A stretch of 64,000 nucleotides of DNA from NCBI RefSeq assembly GCF_002006355.2, contig NZ_CP096981.1:273218-337217 (forward strand), read 5' to 3'. The stretch comes from Clostridium felsineum DSM 794. GTDB lineage: Bacteria; Bacillota; Clostridia; Clostridiales; Clostridiaceae. A program made the translations under genes and the position numbers. Below, in pieces: positions 18,580-26,346 of this stretch. Numbering within the stretch: position 1 is the stretch's first letter; each line of letters starts with the position of its first letter. The notes beneath the pieces are model-generated. The model did not search any database and was not told the origin of the DNA. It saw only the letters and a list, made by a program, of their open reading frames with translations.

Positions 18580-18660
18580 AATATTAATATTTAGTATTAA
18601 TATAAAGTGCTAAAATATAGTATTTATATTATTAAAAATGTGTTACAATTATATTTAGAA
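18580..18660. promoter_or_regulatory. putative parA operator/centromere-like repeats
   Basis: AT-rich leader with repeated TAGTATTAA, AGTGCTAAAA and TAGTATTTA. Similar blocks (AGTACTAAAA, AGTATTAAAA, AGTATTAATA, AGTATTAAGG) lie between parA and its partner (19450-19590). In ParA/RHH systems such repeats are the partner's operator and the partition site, so this is a candidate by analogy only. Confidence 0.45.
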
Positions 18661-18698
18661 AAAACTTCTTAGTTTTAAATAAAAAGGTCGGTGATAAT

Positions 18699-19448
18699 AT
18701 GGCTACTGTAATAAGCATAATTAATGTTAAAGGTGGGGTTGGCAAAACAACTACTGCAATTAACTTAGCTGGTGAAATGGCAAAAAAGAAAAAAAAGGTC
18801 CTTTTGATAGATAACGATAGTCAAAGTAATATAACTCAAATACTGAATATAAACTGTGAATTTAATTTATATGATCTTTATACAAATAATAAAGTTGGTT
18901 TTGAAGATTGTATAGAATCTCATAATCCATATATATATGTACTTTCAAATACTATAGATAGTGCTATCCTAGAAAGTATGCTTACAAATAAAATGAATAG
19001 AGAAAGTATTCTAAAAAATAAATTTCTAAAATTTAATAACGATTTTGACTTTATTATAATAGACAACTCTCCTTTTCTAGGCATAACTGTTCAAAACAGT
19101 CTTGTAATGAGTGATTATTTTATAGAAGTAATAGACAACTCTACAAGTGCTCTTCAAGGATTAAACATGGTTAATAAAGTCGTAGAAGAAATGAACGAAA
19201 GCGGTCTTAACCCAAATCTTAAACTTTTAGGTATATTAAGAAATAGATTTGAAAGACGAACTGTTTTTAATAAACAATTTGATGAAGTAGTACAAGAAGA
19301 ACTTAAAGGGAACTTATTCCAAACTATAGTTTATAGTAGTGTTAAATATAAAGAAGCAGCAGCACTCCATAGAACTATACAAGAATATGATGTTGAACGT
19401 AGTAAGGTTTATGGTGCTTTATATAAAGAAGTACTAGCTAGACTTTAG
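18699..19448 (+). CDS. parA: ParA-family partition ATPase
   Basis: 249 residues with the deviant Walker A motif KGGVGKTT (11-18) at the very N-terminus, a Walker B-like LLIDNDSQ and the IIIDNSPFLG switch. There is no N-terminal HTH, which fits the short type Ib plasmid ParA group that works with a small ribbon-helix-helix protein. It drives plasmid segregation by ATP-dependent movement on the nucleoid. An AAGGTCGGTG ribosome site precedes the ATG. A small RHH gene follows, then the iteron-rep region, so this is the plasmid maintenance core. Asn replaces Asp at the usual DxD/P position (IDND). Confidence 0.9.
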   Translation: MATVISIINVKGGVGKTTTAINLAGEMAKKKKKVLLIDNDSQSNITQILNINCEFNLYDLYTNNKVGFEDCIESHNPYIYVLSNTIDSAILESMLTNKMNRESILKNKFLKFNNDFDFIIIDNSPFLGITVQNSLVMSDYFIEVIDNSTSALQGLNMVNKVVEEMNESGLNPNLKLLGILRNRFERRTVFNKQFDEVVQEELKGNLFQTIVYSSVKYKEAAALHRTIQEYDVERSKVYGALYKEVLARL

Positions 19449-19608
19449 GGTTAATATTAAGTACTAAAACATAACATTAATGTTTTATATTACTTTTTTG
19501 CATTAAGTTATAGTATTAAAACTAAAATTCAACTTAACATTCAATTAGTAATATTATAACTAGTATTAATACATAGCTTTAGTATTAAGGACGAAGGTGG
19601 TATATAAA

Positions 19609-19896
19609 ATGAAAAATAATTTTAAAGAAAGCATAAAAAATAATATCAAAACAGAGGTTTCTGAAAGTAAAGAGGATTTAAAAGAGGATTTACCTGAAGT
19701 TACAGTAGCTAAAGAGGGTAAATTTAAAATATCTAAGAAAAAAGATGAGAAATCCATAAAAAAGACTTTTAATCTTTACATGAACGAAAATTTGGTTAAA
19801 GAATTAGATCAAATATGCAAAAAAACAGGTTACAGCAGAAATGAACTCATAAATAAAATGTGTGATTTTTGTGTAAATAATATAGATTTTGAATAG
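19609..19896 (+). CDS. ribbon-helix-helix partner of ParA (ParB-type)
   Basis: 95 residues. The first half is charged and probably disordered (Lys/Glu-rich, with repeated EDLKEDL). The second half has an Arc/MetJ-like pattern: a beta strand (KTFNLYMNENL) followed by two helices (VKELDQICKKTGYSRNELINKMC). Size, position after parA and architecture fit a centromere-binding protein that also represses the operon. An in-frame GTG at 19597 is part of the AAGGTGG ribosome site; ATG 19609 is preferred. A terminator follows. Confidence 0.78.
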   Translation: MKNNFKESIKNNIKTEVSESKEDLKEDLPEVTVAKEGKFKISKKKDEKSIKKTFNLYMNENLVKELDQICKKTGYSRNELINKMCDFCVNNIDFE

Positions 19897-19906
19897 ATTA
19901 AAAGAC

Positions 19907-19941
19907 TAAAACTCCGTATAGATTAGCTATATGGAGTTTTA
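19907..19941 (+). terminator. terminator after the par genes
   Basis: A stem of TAAAACTCCGTATA (19907-19920) against 19928-19941, one mismatch, then a T-rich run. Confidence 0.75.
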
Positions 19942-19950
19942 ATTTTAACT

Positions 19951-20190
19951 ATTACTAAATGAATGCTTTAAATTACAACAACTACAGTATTGTTGTAATA
20001 ATAGTATATACAACAATATAGTAAAGATAGTAGGGTTGATGTTAAGCTAGTGATTTCAATGGGTACGAGCTTTTAAATGTTACCAAATGAATGTGCTATT
20101 ATTACTAAATGAATGTTAATAACTTTTCAACTATTACTAAATGAATGCGGAACTGTTACCAAATGAATGTGGAACTATTACTAAATGAAT
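19951..20190. repeat. iteron array upstream of rep
   Basis: Six copies of (A/G)TTAC(T/C)AAATGAATG at 19951, 20079, 20101, 20133, 20155 and 20177. Spacing is 22 bp between most neighbours and 32 bp between the third and fourth, i.e. whole helical turns. This is the expected binding array of a Rep_3 initiator and marks a theta-type origin or its control region. Confidence 0.9.
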
Positions 20191-20268
20191 TGTTACTGTT
20201 ACTTGTATATAGTAACAGTTATAGTTATAATATTAATATGCTTATTTAGCTTAGAAGGTGGTAATACG

Positions 20269-21273
20269 ATGAAAAAAAAATTAGTAGCTATGCGTCCTGA
20301 AAAGCTCATTGAAGCTAGATATAATTTAACTTCAAAGGAAAATGATATTATAGACATGATATTAAATACAATAAAGGACGATGGGAAACATGTTTATAAA
20401 ATAGATATAGAAAAATATAAGAATTTATTTGTGTCAGGTTCAACTAATGTGTATAGAGATATAAAAAAGGCTACCAAGGATTTATTTACAAAACACAATA
20501 AATTTATAATAAAAGATAAAGCGTTAGGAAAAGAATTTTATTTTACTTGGTTTAGTATGCTTAATTACAATGACAAGGATGGATCTATCTATTTTGAAAT
20601 AGGAGAAACTTTAAAGGCAGCACTTCTTGAAATGAAAAAAAGAATTTATTATGAGCTTCAATACACTTTAAATTTTAGGAGTATATATTCTAAAAGGATT
20701 TACTATATGCTTAAATCCTTTTCGGATACAGGTTGGAGAATTGACAATATTGATGATTTGCAATACAAATTAAATTGTCCACCAAGTTATAAAAATTATG
20801 CTGTATTTAAAAATAAGGTTTTAGTTCAAGCACAAAAAGAAATCAATGGAAGCGACATATCCTTTGATTTTACGCCTATTAAAACAGGAAAAAAAGTTAC
20901 AGGTATCAAGTTTCTAATAAAAGACACTAATACAGTTAAGGTGAAGAATGAAGTAGCATGTACTAGCGCAAAAGAAAATGATAAAGCAAAAGAAGTTCAG
21001 GAAATATTTAAAAATCATGAAATAACTAAAAAAGAAGCTGAAGGTATTTTAAAAGAAAGTGGCGGAGATCTCAATGTTATACGAAATTGTTATACATATG
21101 CTCTAAACAAGAATGTAAAAAATATAGTTGGATACATAAGAACTCTAGTAAAGGATTTCAAAGAACCAAAAGCTAATGTGGTAGTTGATAATTTTAATAA
21201 TTATGGTCAAAGAAAATATGATTTTGAAAAGATTGAAAGAGGTCTTTTAGGTTGGGAAGACGACGAAGATTAA
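20269..21273 (+). CDS. Rep_3-family plasmid replication initiator
   Basis: About 334 residues. The N-terminal winged-helix pair of the Rep_3 (RepB/RepE-like) family is recognisable: the opening SKENDIIDMIL, then YKIDIEKYKNLF, the IYYELQYTLNFRSIYSKRIYYML core (17-residue spans of it are diagnostic of the first WH) and the second WH around 150-235. The C-terminal 90 residues are Lys-rich and may mediate species-specific contacts. An upstream in-frame extension from 20185 crosses the last iteron and is rejected; GAAGGTGG precedes ATG 20269. Iterons lie on both sides, as in iteron-controlled plasmids where Rep both initiates and handcuffs. Confidence 0.92.
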   Translation: MKKKLVAMRPEKLIEARYNLTSKENDIIDMILNTIKDDGKHVYKIDIEKYKNLFVSGSTNVYRDIKKATKDLFTKHNKFIIKDKALGKEFYFTWFSMLNYNDKDGSIYFEIGETLKAALLEMKKRIYYELQYTLNFRSIYSKRIYYMLKSFSDTGWRIDNIDDLQYKLNCPPSYKNYAVFKNKVLVQAQKEINGSDISFDFTPIKTGKKVTGIKFLIKDTNTVKVKNEVACTSAKENDKAKEVQEIFKNHEITKKEAEGILKESGGDLNVIRNCYTYALNKNVKNIVGYIRTLVKDFKEPKANVVVDNFNNYGQRKYDFEKIERGLLGWEDDED

Positions 21274-21311
21274 GGATATAAGTGCATCAAGTGTGTTTAA
21301 AAATTTTAAAT

Positions 21312-21462
21312 ATTACTAAATGAATGTTCAACTGTTACTAAATGAATGTTTTAATCTTATTTTGTTTTACCGTAAGAAAAAATGTCACTATATAGGGATT
21401 TAAAAAGAAATTTTGTAAAAAAAAATCAAAGTAAAGTCTATTTAAATGTTACTAAATGAATG
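21312..21462. repeat. iterons downstream of rep
   Basis: Copies of (A/G)TTACTAAATGAATG at 21312-21326, 21334-21348 (22-bp spacing) and 21448-21462, in the same orientation as the upstream array. Confidence 0.88.
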
Positions 21463-21795
21463 CTGAAAAAGTTAATGACTTAAGATGATTTAAGAAAAAT
21501 AAAATACATATTGTTTTTTATTTTGAATAATAGAATATATATAATTCGCTTTTTAAGCTACCTATTAGGCCCATATGCAGGTCTTTTAATGCTTTTAGTA
21601 TTAGGAGTACAAATATTAATTAAAAATCAATACAGGGGCTTTTAAGTGGGTAAAGTGCATTTTGAGTAAGTTATAATGAATAATAGAATACATTTAAGGG
21701 CTGAGATCAGGTTTTTAGGTGGGTTTATACAAGAGTAATACGGATATATATAAATCCTAAGTTTAAGGGTTTACTTTGATTTTAGGATAAAAACG

Positions 21796-21828
21796 TTTAT
21801 GGGGTACACTAATGGTGTACCCCATAAA
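21796..21828. terminator. perfect 14-bp hairpin in the origin region
   Basis: Arms 21796-21809 and 21815-21828 (TTTATGGGGTACAC and complement) with a 5-nt loop. It is the most GC-rich stem in the region. It could end rep transcription or be an origin structure. Confidence 0.6.
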
Positions 21829-22125
21829 ATTTCTAAAGGCGCTGTAGTAGACACTTTTATACGAGGCTTATGTGATTTTTAGAATAGCTTTGTAGTAAAC
21901 CTCCTAGTTAATTTAATGATGCTGTTTAAATAAATCTTATAACTAAGTCAACAAGGTAAATTATGTTCACTTAAAGGTATTGAGTAAAATCCATTGGTGA
22001 AAAAATATGTAGTTTTGAGTTTTATTTTAGTATACTGAAGTGTCAAATAATTGAAACAAGATTGTGTTGAGGTCTTCTATATTATAGATATAATACAAAG
22101 GGTTAGGATTATATTTAATATAAAT

Positions 22126-22183
22126 ATTAGGGTTATATATTAATTTATAATATAAGTATATAGTATTAATATATAACCCTAAT
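22126..22183. repeat. perfect 19-bp inverted repeat with AGGGTT core
   Basis: Arms 22126-22144 and 22165-22183 are exact complements (ATTAGGGTTATATATTAAT and reverse complement), with a 20-nt AT loop. It is a member of the AGGGTT family. Confidence 0.8.
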
Positions 22184-22309
22184 GTACCTGTTTGTTTAAT
22201 TTTTGTATTATGAATATATTTAGAAAGAGTATGGCAATAAACTTGCAAAACAGTTCTGCCATACTCAAAGACTATCATAGGAGGCTGATAATTTAAACTA
22301 ATCTTAGCT

Positions 22310-22927
22310 TTAAGCTAAATCAAATAGATCAAAATTATAATCTACAGTAAACTTACCTGTGCCTACATTTTCACCTAAAATTATAGTTAAATAACTTTGT
22401 CCTTCATAATTTATTCTAGTGAGAGGTGACAGGGTAGCTGCATCAAAGAATTCTTGTTCTATAAAAAAGTCAGATATAGCAACATAAATAGATGGGTTTA
22501 TAGAAAAGTTTAATTTATTATCAGGTCTTATAATAGCTGAAAAAAGAGGTTTTGAATCCTTTAGAACAACACCTTGAACTTGAGAATTGGTTGAATTGTA
22601 AATATTCATAGTATTATCTGTAGGTGCTGTTAGGCTAGAAGATTTTATATCAAGACCTTCGGCATTATCATAAATTTCATAACTATTATTATAATCAGTT
22701 TGTATTAATTTTGTTTTATAAACGGTGTTATCGTCGTCTTTTCGGCCCTGTGCTTCAATGCTTAAAGGAAGTGTAGTATAAAATTGAGCACCTGGTGCTA
22801 TATGGCTATTTTCCCAAGCACCAACTTTGAAGTTTTTAACGTTTAAATTTATATCTTGTTGGTAAAGCATAAAAAACTCTGTAGTTTTAAGATTACTTAT
22901 CACCCTAATATTAAGATCAGTAGCCAA
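22310..22927 (-). CDS. protein of unknown family (paralogue A)
   Basis: 205 residues starting at TTG with a GAGGAGAT site about 7 nt upstream. The protein is soluble, with no signal peptide or membrane helix, and rich in alternating hydrophobic/polar stretches and Asn/Asp turns, suggesting an all-beta fold. It is clearly homologous along its whole length to the next gene (shared LYQQ, IAPG, FYT.LP, YKTKL, YNST, PLF.A..RP). I do not recognise a family. Its place between the replicon and the DUF2922/DUF1659/sigma island, all on the minus strand, suggests membership in that group. Confidence 0.7.
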   Translation of the reverse strand: MATDLNIRVISNLKTTEFFMLYQQDINLNVKNFKVGAWENSHIAPGAQFYTTLPLSIEAQGRKDDDNTVYKTKLIQTDYNNSYEIYDNAEGLDIKSSSLTAPTDNTMNIYNSTNSQVQGVVLKDSKPLFSAIIRPDNKLNFSINPSIYVAISDFFIEQEFFDAATLSPLTRINYEGQSYLTIILGENVGTGKFTVDYNFDLFDLA

Positions 22928-23259
22928 GTATATCTCCTCGCTTTTCTTTTGTTTTAGGTCACAACATTAATGGCTTGCTAATGCTTGTCCCTTTATCATA
23001 ATATGCATCTTAATAAAATTTGTTACAGATAAATTATTGTTATAATATTATATATTGGTACTTTATATCAATATTATATATTAATATTATTAATTGGGGT
23101 TAAATATTAACCTCTTGTATTATAAATATTAAAACTAAGTTTGCAATAAAGTTCTTACCTTTTGACTTTTAAAACAGCACTAATTAATAAGTTAGAAGTT
23201 AGTATATTTTAAAAGTCAAAAGGTATTAGAACTTTCTAAGTTTATTTTACTCTAAATAA
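22928..23259. other. intergenic region between the paralogues
   Basis: Holds the promoter of paralogue A, AGGGTT-type repeats near 23090-23120, and the best-preserved long imperfect palindrome (23148-23235) directly after the paralogue B stop. Confidence 0.6.
23148..23235. repeat. dispersed imperfect palindrome, best-preserved copy
   Basis: Left arm 23148-23174 and right arm 23207-23235 pair over 27 bp. The only irregularity is two extra bases in the right arm (TTCTTACC against the complement of GGTATTAGAA). The 32-nt loop contains TAATTAATAAGTTAGAAG. Confidence 0.85.
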
Positions 23260-23856
23260 TTAATCAAAATTGTAGGATATTTCAATGCGACCATTTGAAT
23301 TATTTTCATTTAAAATTATATTTACGTTTTTTTGATTTTTAAAATCTATTTTAGTAATAGGAAATAGTGAAGAAACATTAAAGAAGGTTTTATTTAGAGG
23401 AAGATCAAGTAAAGAAATATAAAGTGAAGGAAGAACTATAAAATTTAGCTTACTATTAGGACGAAGTTTAGCAGCAAAAAGCGGACGTGAATTTTTTGAT
23501 ATTAAAGACCATACTTTAAAATCTGTTGAATTGTACAGATCAATAGTATTATTTTTTGGAGTTTCTAAAAATGAGGACTGTATGTCAAATGCATTTTCAT
23601 TCATATAAAATTCAAAGCTTTCATCGAAATTTACAGGCAGAAGCTTTGTTTTGTATATGATTTTATTTTCTTCAATTTTTCCTTGAATTTCAAAATTTGA
23701 AGGCAGCTTTGTATAGAAATGAGATCCAGGTGCGATATATGCTTGCTGCCAAGCAGCGATTTTTAAATCTTTAGTATTTAAATTTATATTTTGTTGATAT
23801 AAAACAAAAAGTTTTGTGCTTTTAAGTTTACTAATTATACAGATATTAAGATCCAT
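23260..23856 (-). CDS. protein of unknown family (paralogue B)
   Basis: 198 residues, ATG with an AGAGGAG site. Roughly 40-50 percent identical by eye to paralogue A, with the same motif order (LYQQNINLN, AAWQQ, IAPGSHFYTKLP, YNSTD, PLFAAKLRP, final SYNFD). No signal peptide, cysteine motif or membrane helix. The pair arose by tandem duplication and then diverged. No known family recognised. The conserved hydrophobic core and predicted beta content suggest a structural or binding protein. Confidence 0.7.
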   Translation of the reverse strand: MDLNICIISKLKSTKLFVLYQQNINLNTKDLKIAAWQQAYIAPGSHFYTKLPSNFEIQGKIEENKIIYKTKLLPVNFDESFEFYMNENAFDIQSSFLETPKNNTIDLYNSTDFKVWSLISKNSRPLFAAKLRPNSKLNFIVLPSLYISLLDLPLNKTFFNVSSLFPITKIDFKNQKNVNIILNENNSNGRIEISYNFD

Positions 23857-24171
23857 AAATAATACACTCCTCTAGGTATTTTGTTAAAAGCTTGTACAAT
23901 TATAAATATATAATAAATGCCTTATATTAGAATATGTTATATGATATAAAAAGTTGCAAATTTCATTTTTACATTATAGGGTTAAGTGTTGATACATAAT
24001 ATCAGGGTTATATATTATATCTAAAACTAATTTATAACCTTAATGTTAGAATAAGACTAAAATATTTGTTATAATATTAATACTATATTTTAGCCCTATA
24101 ATTATATATATATATTAAGTATTAGGTTTAAAACAAAACAAAGTGCATCTAAAAGATGCACTTTGTTTTTT
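23857..24171. other. intergenic region with AT repeats
   Basis: Contains AGGGTT/AACCTT imperfect repeats around 23985-24060 and 24060-24125, the promoter region of paralogue B and the DUF2922 terminator. Nothing coding seen. Confidence 0.5.
24135..24169 (-). terminator. terminator of the DUF1659-DUF2922 operon
   Basis: A perfect 16-bp stem AAAACAAAGTGCATCT / AGATGCACTTTGTTTT with a 3-nt loop. Confidence 0.9.
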
Positions 24172-24387
24172 CTATTGAAGTAAATCTGTAGTAGAAGTTT
24201 CTAATAAATTAGCAGATACAACTTTTTTTAAGGTACCACCGGTTGAAGTAAATATACCTTTAGAGATTATATCTGAGCTTAAGGTTTTTACTTGATCTGA
24301 TGTTACACTGTCACTTATATTAGGTATATTTACACTAACATTTTTACCAGCTTCGTTTGAAAATTTTAATTTAAGTGTTTTTGCCAT
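24172..24387 (-). CDS. DUF2922-family small protein
   Basis: 71 residues. The opening AKTLKLKFSNEAGK and the central FTSTGG followed by a VSANLLETSTT segment match the DUF2922 pattern as I know it. These are small proteins found beside DUF1659 and YvrJ genes in Firmicutes. Function unknown; a link to phage-like or secreted assemblies has been suggested by context only. A GGAGTG site precedes the ATG. It follows the DUF1659-like gene by 19 nt, sharing one promoter and one terminator. Confidence 0.82.
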   Translation of the reverse strand: MAKTLKLKFSNEAGKNVSVNIPNISDSVTSDQVKTLSSDIISKGIFTSTGGTLKKVVSANLLETSTTDLLQ

Positions 24388-24406
24388 GTTTTATCACTCC
24401 TTTTAT

Positions 24407-24625
24407 TTAAGCATTTAACTTAGAATTATCTACAGTATTGATAGCAGTTACAGATACAGATAGAAGTTTTGAGATTTCATTAGCAATAGAATAAAGATCA
24501 TCTAAAGTTGCAGCAGTATTAATATTTTTTAAATTAATACTTTTTGTTACTTGTTTGCCCTTTGCATTTTGTGAAGCGTAGCTTAAAGAAAGTTGTCTTT
24601 TGTATATACTTGAGGTTGCAGCCAT
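24407..24625 (-). CDS. DUF1659-family small protein
   Basis: 72 residues; SLSYASQNAKGKQVTKSINL followed by a helical TLDDLYSIANEISKLL segment fits DUF1659. First gene of a two-gene operon with DUF2922. Its promoter region carries the GTACAC-N14-GAATAATAG element shared with the YvrJ-sigma operon. AAAGGATGATG precedes the ATG. Function unknown. Confidence 0.78.
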   Translation of the reverse strand: MAATSSIYKRQLSLSYASQNAKGKQVTKSINLKNINTAATLDDLYSIANEISKLLSVSVTAINTVDNSKLNA

Positions 24626-24668
24626 AAAACATCATCCTTTCATTTATTAATAATCAAGTTTCATCTAT

Positions 24669-24697
24669 CTATTATTCTGTAGTAAGAAAAAGTGTAC
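24669..24697 (-). promoter_or_regulatory. putative alternative-sigma promoter (copy 1)
   Basis: On the minus strand, GTACAC, 14 nt beginning TTTTT, then GAATAATAG, ending 44 nt before the DUF1659 start. The identical arrangement occurs before the YvrJ gene. It does not fit the SigA consensus. Confidence 0.72.
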
Positions 24698-24747
24698 ATG
24701 TAACTTAAAATTATTTAAAAGATTTTATTAGCATCTATAGTATGAAT

Positions 24748-24780
24748 ATGCAACCCTAATGTGTAATATTAGGGTTACAT
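24748..24780. repeat. AGGGTT-core inverted repeat
   Basis: Arms 24748-24760 and 24768-24780 (ATGCAACCCTAAT against ATTAGGGTTACAT), 12 of 13 pairs, 7-nt loop. Confidence 0.75.
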
Positions 24781-24862
24781 ACTAATATAAAGGTTTGATG
24801 TATACGCATATTTACAATAGTTGACTAAATCAAGTAGTTTCAGAGAAGGGAAGTAGTATACG

Positions 24863-25695
24863 GTGGAAAAGCAATATAGTGAGGTATTAAAGATAAGAGA
24901 ATTTAATAGATTCTATACAAATATTCTTGGACTCTTGAATCAGGGTATATTAAATACTGAGTATTCATTGACAGAAGCAAGAGTACTTATTGAAATAAGT
25001 GAAAGAAGAGAATGTACGGCTAACAATCTAATAAGGGAATTATATATTGACAAGGGATACATAAGTAGGATTTTAAAAAACTTCGAAAATAAAAATTTAA
25101 TAAAAAAAGAAAAGAGTTTTGAGGATAAAAGATTTACAATTTTAAAGCTGACTCCAAATGGAAAAGAAGTTTTAGAAGAGCTTCAGAAAAAATCTAATCT
25201 GCAAATTTTTAAATTAATACAAGATTTGAGTTTTATTGAAAAAGAAAAATTAATGAAATCCATGAAAACTATAGAGAGTTTACTAAAGATAGAAGAAAAA
25301 AATGTGATTATTAGAGATTATACTTCAGAAGATTTGAATTATATAATAAAAAAGCATAAAGATATTTACAGTGAAGAGTATGGTTTTTCTAGCATATTTG
25401 GTGACTATGTTGAAAAATATATAAGAAAATTTGAAAAAGTTCATGATGAAAATAAAGAAAACATATGGATTGCAGAATGTGATGGGAAAATAGCAGGTGC
25501 TATAGCTTTAGTTAAGGGTGAAGAAAGTTTTTCGGCTCAACTTAGATGGTTTTTGGTAGATCCAAGTTTTCGTAGAAATGGAATTGGTAAGATGCTTATA
25601 AGAAAACTTTTGGATTTCAAATAAAGGAAACTAGTATAAATACAGATTGGACAACAGGTAAGGTGGTTGAGGAAAGATGGGAATTGATATTATAA
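24863..25695 (+). pseudogene. MarR-GNAT fusion with internal deletion and frameshift
   Basis: The intact frame (24863-25624, 253 residues) has an N-terminal MarR winged helix (about 1-140; ARVLIEISERRECTANNL...KGYISRIL) and most of a GNAT acetyltransferase domain (about 150-253; RWFLVDPSFRRNGIGKML is the acetyl-CoA loop). It stops abruptly at LLDFK. A different frame from about 25624 then encodes KETSINTDWTTGKVVEERW-ELIL and a TAA at 25695, which looks like the normal C-terminus of such fusions. Roughly 35-40 residues, including the last GNAT strands, are missing, so acetyltransferase activity is doubtful; the MarR part may still work. Confidence 0.75.
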
Positions 25696-25761
25696 CCCTA
25701 TGCATCAACCCTCAACCATAACCTTAATGCTAAATATTAAAACTATATATAGGGTTATAAT
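25689..25761. repeat. AGGGTT-core inverted repeat, wide loop
   Basis: Arms ATTATAACCCTAT (25689-25701) and ATAGGGTTATAAT (25749-25761) are perfect complements, 47-nt loop, overlapping the broken end of the MarR-GNAT gene. Confidence 0.72.
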
Positions 25762-25772
25762 CTAAAGCTACT

Positions 25773-26327
25773 CTAATTGAGCTGATTTTTTAGTTTAGTT
25801 AAGGCTCGGTTTTTTCGTCTGAGGCATGTCCGATAATTAACACCAGATTTCTGTGAATATTCTATAGAAGAGTAACCTAAAAAGTAAATGTGATCAATGA
25901 TATCTTTTTCATCCTTGCTTAAATAACTTAAAGCATTTTCTAAAGTAAAGGATTTAAATGAGTTAGTAGTATCTATGAGCATATCTTGGAAGGTGCAACT
26001 TTCGTCTGAAACTTTGCAGTTTAGGCTAAGTTCTGATTGAAATTTTACCTGAGTTCTTACTTTACAATAAAGGTTGTTTTTTATAGAATTCATGGTATAG
26101 GCAGTAAAGTTATATTTTTTTATATCGCATTTTTTTATGGACAACAAAACTGTAAGTTTACATTCGGCATATAAATCATTTTTGTCAAAGTTCTTAATGT
26201 ATATTTTTTTAGCAAAATTTTTTATAAAGGGATCAAAATAATCTATGACTTTATTTAAGGCTAGAGAATCGCCACAGCGAGATTTAAGAACTAAAAGCTT
26301 TAGGTTTTCATCAGATAAATAATTCAT
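25773..26327 (-). CDS. sigma-70-family RNA polymerase sigma factor
   Basis: 184 residues with a region 2-like segment (about 35-100; DLYAECKLTVLLSIKKCD, FTAYTMNSIKNNL) and a region 4 HTH (about 130-180; LSKDEKDIIDHIYFLGYSSIEYSQKSGVNY). This is the layout of small alternative sigma factors of the SigH/UviA-like or SigO type. GGGAGG precedes the ATG. It lies 19 nt after the YvrJ gene, and an unusual promoter element before YvrJ recurs before the DUF1659-DUF2922 operon. I infer that this factor reads those promoters. No anti-sigma gene is evident. Confidence 0.82.
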   Translation of the reverse strand: MNYLSDENLKLLVLKSRCGDSLALNKVIDYFDPFIKNFAKKIYIKNFDKNDLYAECKLTVLLSIKKCDIKKYNFTAYTMNSIKNNLYCKVRTQVKFQSELSLNCKVSDESCTFQDMLIDTTNSFKSFTLENALSYLSKDEKDIIDHIYFLGYSSIEYSQKSGVNYRTCLRRKNRALTKLKNQLN

Positions 26328-26346
26328 AAAAAACCTCCCTTTATAT

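Larger units (their letters stand above)
17736..18698. other. 960-nt non-coding region before parA
   Basis: Holds a compact imperfect palindrome (17782-17842), an AGGGTT-type repeat near 18303-18348, another imperfect palindrome (18391-18489), and AT-rich TAGTATTAA-type repeats just before parA. A 61-codon minus-strand frame at 18087-18272 lacks a ribosome site and is not accepted. Confidence 0.65.
21274..22309. other. 1-kb non-coding region, probable replication origin
   Basis: Contains three more iterons (21312, 21334, 21448), a perfect 14-bp hairpin at 21796-21828, two GAATAATAG motifs (near 21525 and 21690), and a perfect 19-bp AGGGTT palindrome at 22126-22183. The A/T-rich stretch after the iterons is a plausible unwinding element. 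A minus-strand 83-codon frame (22027-22278) has no ribosome site and is not accepted. Confidence 0.65.

Noticed and set aside
19951..21462. Short repeats that could suggest a CRISPR array
   Set aside because: Units are 15 bp with 7-bp gaps in helical phase, flank a rep gene and match iterons; no cas genes.
22027..22278. 83-codon minus-strand reading frame
   Set aside because: Covers the AGGGTT palindrome, has no ribosome site, and its composition (Tyr/Asn/Ile runs) is that of translated AT repeats.
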